A stretch of 64,000 nt of DNA from Arthrobacter sp. AQ5-05 (GCF_003287975.1 NZ_QMKQ01000009.1:62001-126000); one strand, 5' to 3'. Positions 32,013 through 41,740 are shown, counted from the stretch's first letter. The notes: generated by a model from the letters alone, not told the origin. A program made the numbers and translations.

Positions 32013-32546
32013 TCAGGGCATGGGCAGATAAGGGGCACCCGGTTTCCCCGGTGAGAGCTCCGGCGGAACCACCAGCACCGGCACCGTGCGGTGGGACAGG
32101 AACCGGGCCAGCGTGGAGGCACGGAGCCGGGCGGAAGTGCTGCCGAAGGGCCGCCGCTTCGGGGAACCGAGGACCAGCAGCGAGGCGCCCAGTGCCGTGG
32201 CGTAGGCCTCGAGCGCACCCGCGGGAGCGCCCACCAGTATGCGCAGCATCCAGCGCACGGGCGAATCCTGCAACGCCGCTCCGAGGCCGGAGTGGAGCTC
32301 GCGGACAACCGTGACGCCGATTTCCTCCTGCTCGTCCCGACCCAGCGTCTCAAAATCGATGATTGCCTTCGCCTTCCACTCGGAAGATTCCAACCCCGTG
32401 ACGGCGTAGGCACACACCAGATCCAGTTCCAGGGCCACGGCCAAGCGTGCCGCGGTGGCCACCACCTCCGGGTGCTGGTACCGGCACACTCCCACAAGCA
32501 CGGGATGAGGTGTGCGGATACTTCCTTCTCCGCGCAGCTCGTTCAT
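32013..32546 (-). CDS. Universal stress protein (UspA family)
   Basis: 177 residues, single Usp domain: HPVLVGVCRYQHPEVVATAARLAVALELDLVCAYAV at the start and LLVLGSPKRRPFGSTSARLRASTLARFLSHRTVPVLVVPPE at the end, where the G-x2-G-x9-GS ATP-binding pattern appears altered, so ATP binding is uncertain. Convergent with the hydrolase with 12 bp between them. Confidence 0.85.
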   Translation of the reverse strand: MNELRGEGSIRTPHPVLVGVCRYQHPEVVATAARLAVALELDLVCAYAVTGLESSEWKAKAIIDFETLGRDEQEEIGVTVVRELHSGLGAALQDSPVRWMLRILVGAPAGALEAYATALGASLLVLGSPKRRPFGSTSARLRASTLARFLSHRTVPVLVVPPELSPGKPGAPYLPMP

Positions 32547-32697
32547 GGCGCGCTCCTGGAGGTGGACGGTGGCAGCGGGCTGCGCGGCAGCCTTTCACCC
32601 AGTATGGCCGGACCTCGCCGGTCAAGGATAGGGCGGGGTCGCGTCCGGGCGCCCAATCGCTCTTGACCGGGACCGCAACAGGGGCGAGACTCAAGAA

Positions 32698-33474
32698 ATG
32701 GATGCTGACACGGCGGCAATCTCGATCACCGGGCTGAAGGTGTTGCGCGGAAAGAACCTGGTGCTGCCGGGCCTTGACCTGCTGGTTCCGCGCGGCGAGG
32801 TCGTGGGGCTGCTCGGTCCCAGCGGCTGCGGCAAGTCCACCCTGATGCGTGCGATCGTGGGCACCCAGATCATCTCCGGCGGGGACGTGAAAGTGCTGGG
32901 GGACACCGCAGGGTCCCCGGCGCTGCGCCGCCGCGTGGGGTACATGAGCCAGGAAGCAGGTATCTACGACGACCTGCCGGTTGCAGCGAACCTGAACTAC
33001 TTCGCCAAGATCCTCGGTGCCCCGCCCGCGCAGGTCGCCGCCGTCATCGAACGCACCGGCCTGGGGTCGGTGGCCAGGTCCATGGCCGCGGACCTCTCCG
33101 GGGGCCAGCGCAGCAGGCTCTCGCTGGCCATCGCCCTGCTCGGATCCCCCGAGCTGCTGGTGCTGGACGAGCCGACCGTCGGGCTGGATCCGGTGCTGCG
33201 CGTGGCCTTGTGGGAACTGTTCGCCGAACTGGCCGCCGAGGGTGTGGCGCTGCTGGTTTCCAGCCACGTCATGGACGAGGCCACGCGCTGCGACCGGCTG
33301 ATCCTGATGCGCGAGGGCGAGATCGTCGCCCAGGAAACCCCCGGCTCGCTGCTGGAACGCACCGGAACCGACAACGCCGAGGACGCCTTCCTCGCCCTGA
33401 TCCGCGCGGCGCAGGAACCCGGGACCGACACGCCGCACGTCCCCAAGCACCGCGCCGGTTCGGAGGAAGCATGA
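32698..33474 (+). CDS. ABC exporter ATPase (DrrA/CcmA type)
   Basis: 258 residues. Walker A GPSGCGKST near residue 40, Q-loop MSQEAGIYDDL, signature LSGGQRSRLS, Walker B LLVLDEPTVGLDP and H-loop VSSHVMDEA. The VGLDPVLR end is typical of drug or polysaccharide exporters of the DrrA type. Overlaps the permease start by four bases (ATGA), making a two-gene exporter of unknown cargo. Confidence 0.93.
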   Translation: MDADTAAISITGLKVLRGKNLVLPGLDLLVPRGEVVGLLGPSGCGKSTLMRAIVGTQIISGGDVKVLGDTAGSPALRRRVGYMSQEAGIYDDLPVAANLNYFAKILGAPPAQVAAVIERTGLGSVARSMAADLSGGQRSRLSLAIALLGSPELLVLDEPTVGLDPVLRVALWELFAELAAEGVALLVSSHVMDEATRCDRLILMREGEIVAQETPGSLLERTGTDNAEDAFLALIRAAQEPGTDTPHVPKHRAGSEEA

Positions 33475-34205
33475 GCCTTGCACGTGTCCTTGCGACCACC
33501 GCCCGGGTGCTGAACCAGGTGCGGCACGACCACCGCACCCTGGGCCTGCTGCTGCTGGTCCCCGCGCTGCTGGTGGGCCTGGTCGCCTGGATCTTCACCG
33601 ACACCCCGGTGTTCGGGCGAATTGGCCCGGCCATGATCGCGCTCTTCCCCTTTATCGTGATGTTCCTCGTCACCTCGATTGCCACGCTGCGCGAGCGGCG
33701 CAGCGGCACCCTGGAACGCCTGCTGTCCCTGCCGCTGGGCAAGGCCGACTTCATCCTGGGCTACGCGCTGGCCTTCGGGCTGTTGGCGATCGTGCAGACG
33801 GGGATCGCGGTGGGCTTCGCCGTGTGGGTGTGCGGGCTGGAAGTGTCCGGGAGCCTGGGACTGCTGTTCGCCGTGGCGATCGTCGACGCACTGCTGGGCA
33901 CCTCGCTGGGGCTTCTGGCCAGCGCCTTTGCACGCAGCGAGTTCCAGGTCGTGCAGTTCATGCCGGCCTTCGTCTTCCCGCAGATCCTGCTCGGCGGGAT
34001 CTTCCTGCCCCGGGACCAGCTGCCCCAGGTGCTGGAGAAGATCGGCGACTGGCTGCCGCTGAGCCACGCCATCGACGCGCTGAACGCGGTGGCCCGCAAC
34101 GACCAGGACGCCGGCTACATCTGGTTGCGCATCGGCTTCATTGCCGCCTGGATCCTGGCCGCCATCGTCGTGGGCTCCATGACGCTGCGCCGCCGCACCC
34201 CCTGA
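33471..34205 (+). CDS. ABC-2 type permease
   Basis: 244 residues with six predicted helices: LGLLLLVPALLVGLVAWIF, IALFPFIVMFLVTSIATL, then four more to WILAAIVVGSMTL. The TLERLLSLPLGKADFILGYALAFG and FPQILLGGIFLPRDQLPQVL motifs are typical of the ABC-2 permease family. Coupled to the ATPase by ATGA. Confidence 0.92.
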   Translation: MSLARVLATTARVLNQVRHDHRTLGLLLLVPALLVGLVAWIFTDTPVFGRIGPAMIALFPFIVMFLVTSIATLRERRSGTLERLLSLPLGKADFILGYALAFGLLAIVQTGIAVGFAVWVCGLEVSGSLGLLFAVAIVDALLGTSLGLLASAFARSEFQVVQFMPAFVFPQILLGGIFLPRDQLPQVLEKIGDWLPLSHAIDALNAVARNDQDAGYIWLRIGFIAAWILAAIVVGSMTLRRRTP

Positions 34206-34234
34206 TCGGCGGGACCCGGCTGCAACACTGGATA

Positions 34235-36886
34235 ATGGGGCGGGTGAGCACCCAGCAGATCCGGCAGGAAAAGCCCCTACCCACCCACGACTTCGACCTG
34301 GCAGCCATCGGGCACGGGCTGGTCTTTGCCCATTCCCTGCCCGAACTTGCCATGGCGCTCGAAGCAGGCGGTGCCAGCGCCACCGCGGTCATCCAGGCGC
34401 CGCCGGGCACCGGCAAGACCACCCTGGTCCCGCCGCTGGTCGCCAACGCCGTGGCCGCGCGCACCGGGGCGCCCGCCCGCATCGTGGTCACCCAGCCGCG
34501 CCGCGTCGCCGCACGTTCCGCCGCCCGCCGCCTGTCCTTCCTGGATCGCAGCCCGCTGGGCACCCGGGTGGGCTTCACGGTGCGCGGGGAACACACCGCA
34601 GATGCCCACACGCTGGTGGAGTTCGTGACCCCCGGAATCCTGCTGCGCCGGCTGCTGGCCGATCCGGGCCTGGAATCCGTGGACGCGGTGATCATCGACG
34701 AGGTGCACGAGCGCGGGCTGGAAACCGACCTGCTGCTGGGCATGCTGCGCGAGGTCCACGAACTGCGCGGGGACCTCACCTTGGTGGCCATGTCCGCCAC
34801 GCTCGATGCCCCGCGCTTCGCCAAGCTACTGGGGGATGCCACGGGCATGGGGGAAGCACCGCTGGTTGACTGCCCGGCGGCGCTGCACGAGCTGACGGTG
34901 CACTGGGAACCGGCAGCGGCCCCGCGGCTGACCGACCGCGGGGTCTCGCGCACCTTCCTGGGCCACGTGGCGGCCGTCGCCGCCGAGGCCCATACCCGGG
35001 CGCTTCAGACGGATCCTGGCGTCGATGCACTGGTGTTCCTGCCCGGGGCCTGGGAGGTCGCCGATGTTGCGGCGCAGTTGCGTTCCAGGACCGTCGGCAC
35101 CGAGGTGCTCGAACTGCACGGACAGGTGCCCGCCGGCGAGCAGGACCGCGCGGTTTCCGGGCGCGAACCCGGTGGGAAGCCGCGGATCATCGTCTCCACC
35201 TCGCTGGCCGAATCCTCGCTCACCGTCCCCGGGGTGCGGCTGGTCATCGATTCCGGGCTGGCCCGCGAACCGCGCCGGGATGCGGCCCGCTCCATGAGCG
35301 GACTGGTCACGGTTTCCGCCTCGCGGGCCTCGTGCATCCAGCGTGCCGGACGTGCCGCCCGTCTGGGCCCTGGCACCGTGGTGCGCTGCTTCGAGGAAAA
35401 GAGCTTCGCCGCCGCCCCGGCACATCCGCGCGCCGAGATCACCGTCGCGGATCTGGCCTCCGCCGCCCTCATCCTGGCCTGCTGGGGCGCCCCCGGCGGG
35501 CAGGGACTGGCGCTGCCCGAAGCTCCCCCTGCCGCCAGCCTGCAGGCCGCCACCACGGTGCTCGAACACCTCGGCGCGATCGAGCACTCGGGGCACGCCA
35601 CCGCGCTGGGCCGGCGCCTGGCCGCGATCCCGGCTGACCCGCGGCTCGGGCGCGCACTGCTCGACGGCGCGCCGCTGGCCGGGGCCGCCACCACCGCACG
35701 CATCGTCGCGTTGCTGGCCGGAGACTACCGAGCCCAGGGTGCCGACCTCGGTGCGCTGCTGGCCTTACTGCGCAACGGCCAACACCCCGGATCCGGTGCC
35801 TGGAAACGCGAATCGGCCCGCCTCGAACGCATCGCCAAGCAGGCAGCAGGCAAGGCGGATCGGGCCGCGCGCCAATTCACCGGCGATCCGCTTGGCCTCA
35901 TCACTGCGCTGGCCTTCCCAGGCCAGGTGGCCCGGCGGGTGGAAGGCGCCGCGGGAACCACCTACCTGCTGGCCTCCGGGACCCGGGCGGGGCTGCCGAC
36001 CGGAAGCCCGGTGGCACACCACCCCTGGATCGCGGTGGCCGAGGTGGCCCGTGCCGCCGGCCGCGACGCGGCGGGCACCGGCGCGCTGATCCGCGCCGCG
36101 GCGCCGCTGGACCAAGACACCGCGCTGCTCGCCGCCGCCCACCTGGAAACCGAGGACACGGCCACCGTCTTTGCCAACGGCAAGCTCACCGCCCGGGACG
36201 TGCACCGGCTCGGTGCCATCGAGCTGACCAGCACCCCCGTGGCACCCACCCGTGCCCAGGGCCGCACCGCGGTGCTTGACGCGTTGCGGGCCAACGGCCT
36301 GGGCATGCTGAGGTTCTCGGCCTCCGCCACGGCACTGCGCAACCGGCTGGCCATGCTCAACCGCGAGCTCGGGGACCCGTGGCCGTCAATGGATGACGCC
36401 GCACTGCTGGAGGCGGCCGAAACCTGGCTGGCCCCGGAACTCGAGGCGCTCGCCGGGGGCAAGTCCGCCGGCTCCCTGCACCTGGCCGATGCGCTGCGCC
36501 GGCTGCTGCCCTGGCCCGAGGCCACCGCGCTGGACGAGTTGGTCCCCGAACGCCTCGCGGTGCCCAGCGGATCGAAGATCCGCATCGACTACCCGGGCGT
36601 CGATGACCCTGACGCGCCGCCGGTGGTCGCGGTGAAGCTGCAGGAATGCTTCGGGCTCGCGACCTCCCCGGCACTGGTGCGCGGGAGGGTGCCGGTCCTG
36701 TTCCACCTGCTTTCTCCGGCCGGACGCCCGCTGGCCGTCACCGACGACCTGGCCTCCTTCTGGTCCGGGCCCTACACCCAGGTGCGCGCGGAAAACCGTG
36801 GCCGCTACCCCAAGCACCCGTGGCCCGAGGACCCGTGGACCGCTCCCGCCACCCGCCACGTGAAAAAGCGCATGGGCCGGCCCTGA
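34235..36886 (+). CDS. hrpB: ATP-dependent helicase HrpB
   Basis: 883 residues. DEAH/RHA-type helicase: motif I APPGTGKTT, Ia TQPRRVAARSAARRL, II IIDEVHERG (DEVH), III MSATLD, a middle RecA2 with STSLAESSLTVPGVRLVIDSGLAREPRRD, VI ASCIQRAGRAARLGPGT, then the HrpB-specific C-terminal domain (GKSAGSLHLADALRRLLPW ... FSGRTP-like LLSPAGRPLAVTDDLASFW, NRGRYPKHPWPEDP). Likely RNA processing; in actinobacteria its job is poorly known. Starts 29 bp after the permease at ATG 34235, or a GTG nine bases on. Confidence 0.94.
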   Translation: MGRVSTQQIRQEKPLPTHDFDLAAIGHGLVFAHSLPELAMALEAGGASATAVIQAPPGTGKTTLVPPLVANAVAARTGAPARIVVTQPRRVAARSAARRLSFLDRSPLGTRVGFTVRGEHTADAHTLVEFVTPGILLRRLLADPGLESVDAVIIDEVHERGLETDLLLGMLREVHELRGDLTLVAMSATLDAPRFAKLLGDATGMGEAPLVDCPAALHELTVHWEPAAAPRLTDRGVSRTFLGHVAAVAAEAHTRALQTDPGVDALVFLPGAWEVADVAAQLRSRTVGTEVLELHGQVPAGEQDRAVSGREPGGKPRIIVSTSLAESSLTVPGVRLVIDSGLAREPRRDAARSMSGLVTVSASRASCIQRAGRAARLGPGTVVRCFEEKSFAAAPAHPRAEITVADLASAALILACWGAPGGQGLALPEAPPAASLQAATTVLEHLGAIEHSGHATALGRRLAAIPADPRLGRALLDGAPLAGAATTARIVALLAGDYRAQGADLGALLALLRNGQHPGSGAWKRESARLERIAKQAAGKADRAARQFTGDPLGLITALAFPGQVARRVEGAAGTTYLLASGTRAGLPTGSPVAHHPWIAVAEVARAAGRDAAGTGALIRAAAPLDQDTALLAAAHLETEDTATVFANGKLTARDVHRLGAIELTSTPVAPTRAQGRTAVLDALRANGLGMLRFSASATALRNRLAMLNRELGDPWPSMDDAALLEAAETWLAPELEALAGGKSAGSLHLADALRRLLPWPEATALDELVPERLAVPSGSKIRIDYPGVDDPDAPPVVAVKLQECFGLATSPALVRGRVPVLFHLLSPAGRPLAVTDDLASFWSGPYTQVRAENRGRYPKHPWPEDPWTAPATRHVKKRMGRP

Positions 36887-36971
36887 GACCCAGGGGTTCC
36901 GCAGGTCCGCGGCCCGCCGGGGTTCGGCGCAGTTGGGCACCGGCGGACATCTCCATGGCACACTGGGGGCC

Positions 36972-37961
36972 ATGACCCCCTTGCCCTCCGGCGCGCAGCC
37001 GCCTGCGTCCCGGCACCTGCCCCCGGGATTGACAATGGTCTGCTTGGCCGGGATAGCCTGGGGAACCATCGGACCCGCGGTCCAAATCGCGCACCAAGCC
37101 TCCGGGCTTTCCCCTTCGACGCTGGGCTCCTACCGTGCCGCCGCCGCCGCGTTGGCCCTGCTGGCCGCCGCACTGCTGACCGGGAAACTGGGCACCTGCT
37201 GGGCCTTGGGCAAGAAGCATTGGCGCCGCGCGCTGGGGGTCGGGGCGCTGATTGCGGCATTCCAGTTCTTCTTTTTCCTGGCCGTGGTGTGGGCCGGGGT
37301 CAGTGTCGGAACCGTGGTGTGCCTGGGCCTGGCCCCGGTGCTGCTGCTGGTGGTCAAGGGCATCCGGACCCGCTCATTGCCACCGGCCGCGAACCTGATC
37401 ACCGTCGTGGTGGCGGTCGTGGGGCTGTGTCTGGTGGGCCTGTCCGGCTCCGAGGTCTCAGCCGCGCCGCACCCCGTGGCGGGGTTGCTGGCAGCCTTGG
37501 TATCCGGAGCGGCCTTCGCCCTGTCCACGGATTTCGCGGTGCCGCTGGCCAGGACGTTGGACAGCTTCCCGTTGACGGTGATCACCATGGGTGCAGCAGC
37601 CGCGTGTCTGATTCCGGCCGGGCTGGTCCTGGCCTGGGTGAACCATGAGCCGTTGGGCACCACCCACACCGGAACGTGGATGTTGGTCATCTATCTGGGG
37701 GTCATCACCATGGCCCTGGCCTACGGGCTGTTGTACGCGGGGCTGCGCACCACCTCCAGCGGCACCGCGGTGGTGGCCACGCTGCTGGAACCGGTCACCG
37801 CGGTGCTGATCGCCGTGCTCTTTTTGGGGGACCGGCCCACACCGGCCTCGGCGGTAGGGTTCTTCCTGATTGTCGCGGCGATCGCGACGCTGGGTCGGGC
37901 TCCCCGGGAGCCCGACGAGGCACACCGGCGGACTGAAAGCACGGTGCCCGGCCCCGACTGA
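36972..37961 (+). CDS. EamA/DMT-family transporter
   Basis: 329 residues with ten helices in two EamA halves: GLTMVCLAGIAWGTIGPAVQI and the repeat VAGLLAALVSGAAFALSTDFAV. Each half ends with the usual GLAPVLLLVVKG and LLEPVTAVLIAVLFLGDRPT. RhaT/YdcZ-type exporter of metabolites or amino acids; substrate unknown. ATG 36972 follows GGGGGCC. Confidence 0.9.
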   Translation: MTPLPSGAQPPASRHLPPGLTMVCLAGIAWGTIGPAVQIAHQASGLSPSTLGSYRAAAAALALLAAALLTGKLGTCWALGKKHWRRALGVGALIAAFQFFFFLAVVWAGVSVGTVVCLGLAPVLLLVVKGIRTRSLPPAANLITVVVAVVGLCLVGLSGSEVSAAPHPVAGLLAALVSGAAFALSTDFAVPLARTLDSFPLTVITMGAAAACLIPAGLVLAWVNHEPLGTTHTGTWMLVIYLGVITMALAYGLLYAGLRTTSSGTAVVATLLEPVTAVLIAVLFLGDRPTPASAVGFFLIVAAIATLGRAPREPDEAHRRTESTVPGPD

Positions 37962-37988
37962 TTCAGGGGTCCGATCGCTGCAGACCGG

Positions 37989-38819
37989 CTACCCGAGGCA
38001 GAGCAGCGTTTCGCTGATGTCCCAGAGTTCCCGGGCCAACGCTGCATCATTGGCCTGTGGGTTGGTCCGTGCCACTTTGCGACGGGTGAAATACTCGCCC
38101 GATTGCCAGGTCTTCGGACTCTGCTGGGAAGCAAGCCAGATCAGCGTGTCGGCTCCCTTCCGGGGAGACAACAGGAATTTGGAGATGATCTTGTGGCCGT
38201 AGATGCCCTCCATGGAGGTTCCCGGCGAGCGTGAGAAACCGGTGCTGACGACTCCCGGATGGAACGCCGCAGCGGCCAAGCCCCGGCCAGTAAAACGCCG
38301 ATGCAATTCACGGGTGAACATGATTTGACCGAGCTTGGCGTTTCCGTAAGCCCTCTTGGGCTCGTAGTGGCCTTCGGAGTTCAGGTCGGAGATATCGACT
38401 TTGCCGAAGAGTCGATTGGCCAGGCTGGAGGTGCTGATGACACTGGCCCTCGAGTCGATGAGGCGATCAAGAAGCAGGTGGGTCAGCAGAAACGGGGCCA
38501 GGTAGTTGATCTGGAAGGTCATCTCAAACCCGTCCGCGGTGACCTGCCGCACGGGAGTGAAAATGCCTCCGGCGTTGTTCGCCAACACGTCGATTCGGGG
38601 GTATTTCTCGAGCAACAACGAGGCAAGGGTCCGAACCTCGTCAAGATCGGCGAAGTCAACGAGAAAGTGATCGGCCCCGAGTTCCTGGGCAACAGCAGCT
38701 GTCTTTTCCCTGTTCCTGCCCACCACGACCACCTCATGGCCCATTCGGGCGAGTTGGCGCGCAGCTTCAGCGCCGATCCCATCGCTCGCACCCGTAATGA
38801 TGATCGTTTGCCGTCGCAT
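37989..38819 (-). CDS. SDR oxidoreductase (retinol dehydrogenase-like)
   Basis: 276 residues from ATG 38819 (AAAGG seven bases up). Cofactor motif TGASDGIGAEAARQLARMG, NNAGGIF, then the active-site Ser in SVISTSSLAN and Tyr/Lys in YGNAKLG, preceded by the long loop with HYEPKRA. The KRAYGNAKL arrangement and length are those of the extended retinol-dehydrogenase/WW-domain-oxidoreductase-like SDRs. Substrate unknown. Convergent with the DMT transporter. Confidence 0.88.
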   Translation of the reverse strand: MRRQTIIITGASDGIGAEAARQLARMGHEVVVVGRNREKTAAVAQELGADHFLVDFADLDEVRTLASLLLEKYPRIDVLANNAGGIFTPVRQVTADGFEMTFQINYLAPFLLTHLLLDRLIDSRASVISTSSLANRLFGKVDISDLNSEGHYEPKRAYGNAKLGQIMFTRELHRRFTGRGLAAAAFHPGVVSTGFSRSPGTSMEGIYGHKIISKFLLSPRKGADTLIWLASQQSPKTWQSGEYFTRRKVARTNPQANDAALARELWDISETLLCLG

Positions 38820-39076
38820 GCATAAACCTTTCGGGAGAGTTTGCGGGCCGGGCCCATGGTGAATCCTAGTCGGGTTGGCACACTGGGCGCTGACGAAGCA
38901 ACGGCGCCGGCGCCTCCGGCCGCACAGCCGCTTGGCTTGGTCATTAGGCCATGGACCAGATGTCGACCCGTTGCCGCCCGCATCGTGTTGTTGCATTCTT
39001 CCGGGCGTGGAGGAATGGTGGTTGAAATGGGCCGGACGGGGAGCAGCGGGGTGCGCGCCGAGACTGCCCGGGGCAG

Positions 39077-39379
39077 CTAGGCTGCGGTGATCCGGAATGG
39101 CTTGTGGTTCAGCATGCCGTTGGTGGCAAGAATTTTCTGGTCCTCGTCGTCCGCCATGGTGATCCGCGCGGGACATGCGCCCAGCAGAGCCTCTGTGCCC
39201 CGGTAGCGGATCCCGGCGGCCACCGAGTGGCGCCCGGCGGGGAGGGCCACCTTACAGGGTGAGCCCCGGCAGGCCGCGTGTTCGATGTCGTTGACGACGA
39301 CTACGGGCCTGGCGGCCATACGGAGGAACCAGGCACCCAGCCAGTGCGGGTGGACGGTGAGGACCAGATGGGCGGGCAT
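39077..39379 (-). CDS. Small protein of unknown function
   Basis: 100 residues from the ATG at 39379 (a GTG at 39397 has an AGGAGG 14 bases upstream and may be the real start). Contains VLTVHPHWLGAWFLRMAARPVVVV, ARGSPCK-like CRGSPCKVALPAGRHSVAAGIRYRGTEALLG, resembling carbohydrate-binding or PEGA-like turns in small actinobacterial proteins, but no family identified. It may be a leftover in a decayed area; the 5' end may be frame-shifted, because a second open frame overlaps it upstream. Confidence 0.45.
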   Translation of the reverse strand: MPAHLVLTVHPHWLGAWFLRMAARPVVVVNDIEHAACRGSPCKVALPAGRHSVAAGIRYRGTEALLGACPARITMADDEDQKILATNGMLNHKPFRITAA

Positions 39380-39532
39380 CCACTGATCCAATGCCACCGA
39401 GGGCGAGGAGTCCTCCTACCGCAAGGTCCGTTCTGGGCCGAACCACAGCCACCGCAAATTTCCCGCTCATAGCATCGGATTCCACCCACCACGCGCCGGA
39501 ATCGGCGCTCACGGCCAGGGGATCCACCGAGC

Positions 39533-40572
39533 ATGGAGAACCGGCAGCGGCACCGTCCGTCATGTTCCGCCCACCCGAGGTTCAAGGGAGGACGGGTGCT
39601 CCCACGGCCGGGCGAGGACATCGAGGACCAGGGCCTGCGCTTCGTACATCCAGACGCTCCCGGTGCGGCGCAGCGCGCTGAAGGCCTTCGGGGTCGGTGC
39701 CCTGGCGCCCGGCCTGGCCGCTTGCAGCTCCACGGCGAAGGACGGTGCCGCAGGCACCTCGGTAGGGGAGATCCCCGATGCAACGGCCGGCCCCTACCCG
39801 GGAGCCGGGTCCAACGGCCCGGACGTGCTGGAACAAAGCGGCATCATCCGCTCCGGCATCCGTTCCAGCTTCGGGGATTCGACAACCACCGCGGCGGGGG
39901 TCCCGATGACCCTCGAACTCTCGATCAAGGATCTGGCCAACGGATCGGCGGGCTTTGCCGGGGTGGCTGTTTATGTTTGGCAGTGCGACAGCGAAGGGAA
40001 CTACTCGATGTATTCCGAGGCCGTCGAGACCGAAAACTACCTGCGCGGCGTGCAGGCAGCAGCTGCAAACGGCACGGTGCGTTTCCCCGGCATCTTCCCC
40101 GCCTGCTGTACCGGCCGTTGGCCGCACAGCCACTTTGAGGTCTATCCAGACGCGGCCTCGATCACCGATTCGACCAACGCGATTGCCACCTCACAGGTGG
40201 CGCTGCCGCAGGACGTATCGGAGGCCGCCTACGCGATGTCGGGGTACTCGTTCTCTGTCGCAAACCTTTCACGTCTGACGCTGCAGAGCGACACCGTCTT
40301 TGGCGACGACCGGAGTGCCAGCCAGCTGGCCACCGTCACCGGTGATGCCACAGCTGGCCACCGTCACCGGTGATGCCACAGCCGGCTACAAGGTAGTGCT
40401 GGAGGTCGGTGTTGACACCGGGACCACGCCCGCCGCTGGTGGCGGTGTCCCGGGAAGCAACCGGCCCAGCGGCGGACCGGGCGCTTCGGGCAACTGGCGA
40501 GTAGGGCGATGGCTTTGCCTCCGCTTCAATCCGGCCCGGGCAGAGCTGCACGCCGGGGAAACAGTGATTTGA
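39533..40572 (+). pseudogene. Intradiol ring-cleavage dioxygenase-like lipoprotein, broken
   Basis: Three frames join to give one protein: 39533 on (VLPRPGEDIEDQGLRF), then after an extra T at 39645 the frame IQTLPVRRSALKAFGVGALAPGLAAC with a twin-Arg lipobox signal, and the dioxygenase-like body to 40349. A 28-bp tandem duplication at 40323-40378 shifts the frame again; removing it gives ATVTGDATAGYKVVLEVGVDT, the family C-terminus. Core pattern VYVWQCDSEGNYSMYS, ENYLRGVQ and FPACCTGRWPHSHFEVYP is intact except that a family Tyr (PGCYSGRWPH) is Cys here, likely an iron ligand lost. Non-functional by all these marks. Confidence 0.75.
40323..40378 (+). repeat. 28-bp tandem duplication in the dioxygenase pseudogene
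   Basis: Copy 1 at 40323-40350 and copy 2 at 40351-40378 are identical (CAGCTGGCCACCG...GATGCCA). 28 is not a multiple of three, so it frameshifts the gene. Confidence 0.95.
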
Positions 40573-41326
40573 CCGAAGGCTGTGGGTCGGGAGCCTGCGC
40601 GTGCCACGGAGGAGTGGGCAACTCGCCGAGACTCCGGCGCACGTCCTCCGTATACATTTTCAAGACCCGCGGGTCAGGGTGCTCACCACGTGCCTCGGCG
40701 ACCACCAGAACCGCTTTGTAGAAGTCAACCCAGGAACCGTATGGCACAGGTTCAAACATTGGCTCCGTGATGATCGCGCGCGAGACATGTCTCAGTTCGA
40801 TCAGCACCCGCTGAACTTCCGCTGCCTTCGCATAGGGACCCGGCATCCGAAAGACGCTGGCTCCCCAAGAGGTGGGTTTTTCTTGTAGCCCGGGCTTTGA
40901 ATTCTTCAGGCCGAGCAAGGCTTCGACTGGATGGCGGAACACACCGATGACCAGGGGAACCTCTCGTTGTGCCAATGAATCCTCAAGGGCGGGCAACCCT
41001 GCCCGAATCTGCTCGGCAGTGACCTGCTTTTCACCCGGGGTCGGGAACTACACGATGTTGGTAAAAGCGATGCCATATTGACGGGCAGCGTCGTCAAGGA
41101 AGGGTGCGTCTTCGGGGTTGAGCATTCCGGCTTCCGCCACGCGCAGCAACTGGCGCCGTGCCGCCAGCTCCTGGTAGTAATGGCCGGCTTCGACGCTCTT
41201 CGGCGCCGGATTCAGGCCGACGACGGCTGCGACAATGCGATTGTCGGGCCACAAATCGGCGAGAGTCGGTCCCTCGTGTCCTTCAGGAAACTTCTCCTGA
41301 TGCCCAATCAAACCTGCGGTATCCAA
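40526..41326 (-). pseudogene. Mug/UDG-like uracil-DNA glycosylase, interrupted by a stop
   Basis: The N-terminal part MDTAGLIGHQEKFPEGHEG-TLADLWPDN then VVGLNPAPKSVEAGHYYQ with the family's water-activating motif ends at a TAG (41048-41050) after AFTNIV; the same frame continues PTPGEKQVTAEQIRAGLPALEDSL and VIGVFRHPVEALLG, the normal second half. The stop replaces a residue where relatives have about KFP. After about VQRVLIELR the frame continues 90 residues (HVSRAIITEPMFEPVPYG...) that I do not recognise. Repairs G:U or G:T mismatches when intact. Loss of repair function is likely unless the stop is suppressed. Confidence 0.72.
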
Positions 41327-41740
41327 GGAGATCCTCCTCTACTTGGTCGTTGCACACCTCATGCACCAACGCACCTTCGTATTGGTGCCGCAGGCGTTCT
41401 CAGGGTCGGGACAGAGGTGAACGGCGAAAAATTCGCCCGCTGGCCCAGGGCAAGGCCCGAGATGGGTGGCGCGACTTGTGCCAAGCCGACGGCTTGAAAT
41501 AGCGGCAGAACCGAAGTCAAGAGTTCGAGCGGTTTTCGCTGTTCCGGACGGACCTGCTCCGCGCAGCCACCTTGGGGTGAATATCCCCAGCTGCCAAGGT
41601 CCGTGGAGGTCCGGTGGCGGCATGTGAATCTGCCCAGAGTGCAGCCATGTGCGGGAACATGGAAAACGGCCGCATCCACCGGAATCGGTTTCGGTGGATG
41701 CGGCCGCACGCGGTGTTGGATTCGATGCCCTGCGTCGTTT
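41327..41740. other. 414-bp region with no convincing gene
   Basis: Apart from the terminator at 41669-41708, which serves the acyl-CoA dehydrogenase gene, I see no feature. Open frames on both strands here lack recognisable protein character. Probably part of the same decayed area as the two pseudogenes to its left. Confidence 0.5.
41669..41708 (-). terminator. Terminator of the acyl-CoA dehydrogenase gene
   Basis: CGGCCGCATCCACCG and its perfect complement with a 10-base loop, then TTTT on the minus strand. 15-bp stem, 32 bp past the stop codon. Confidence 0.9.
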
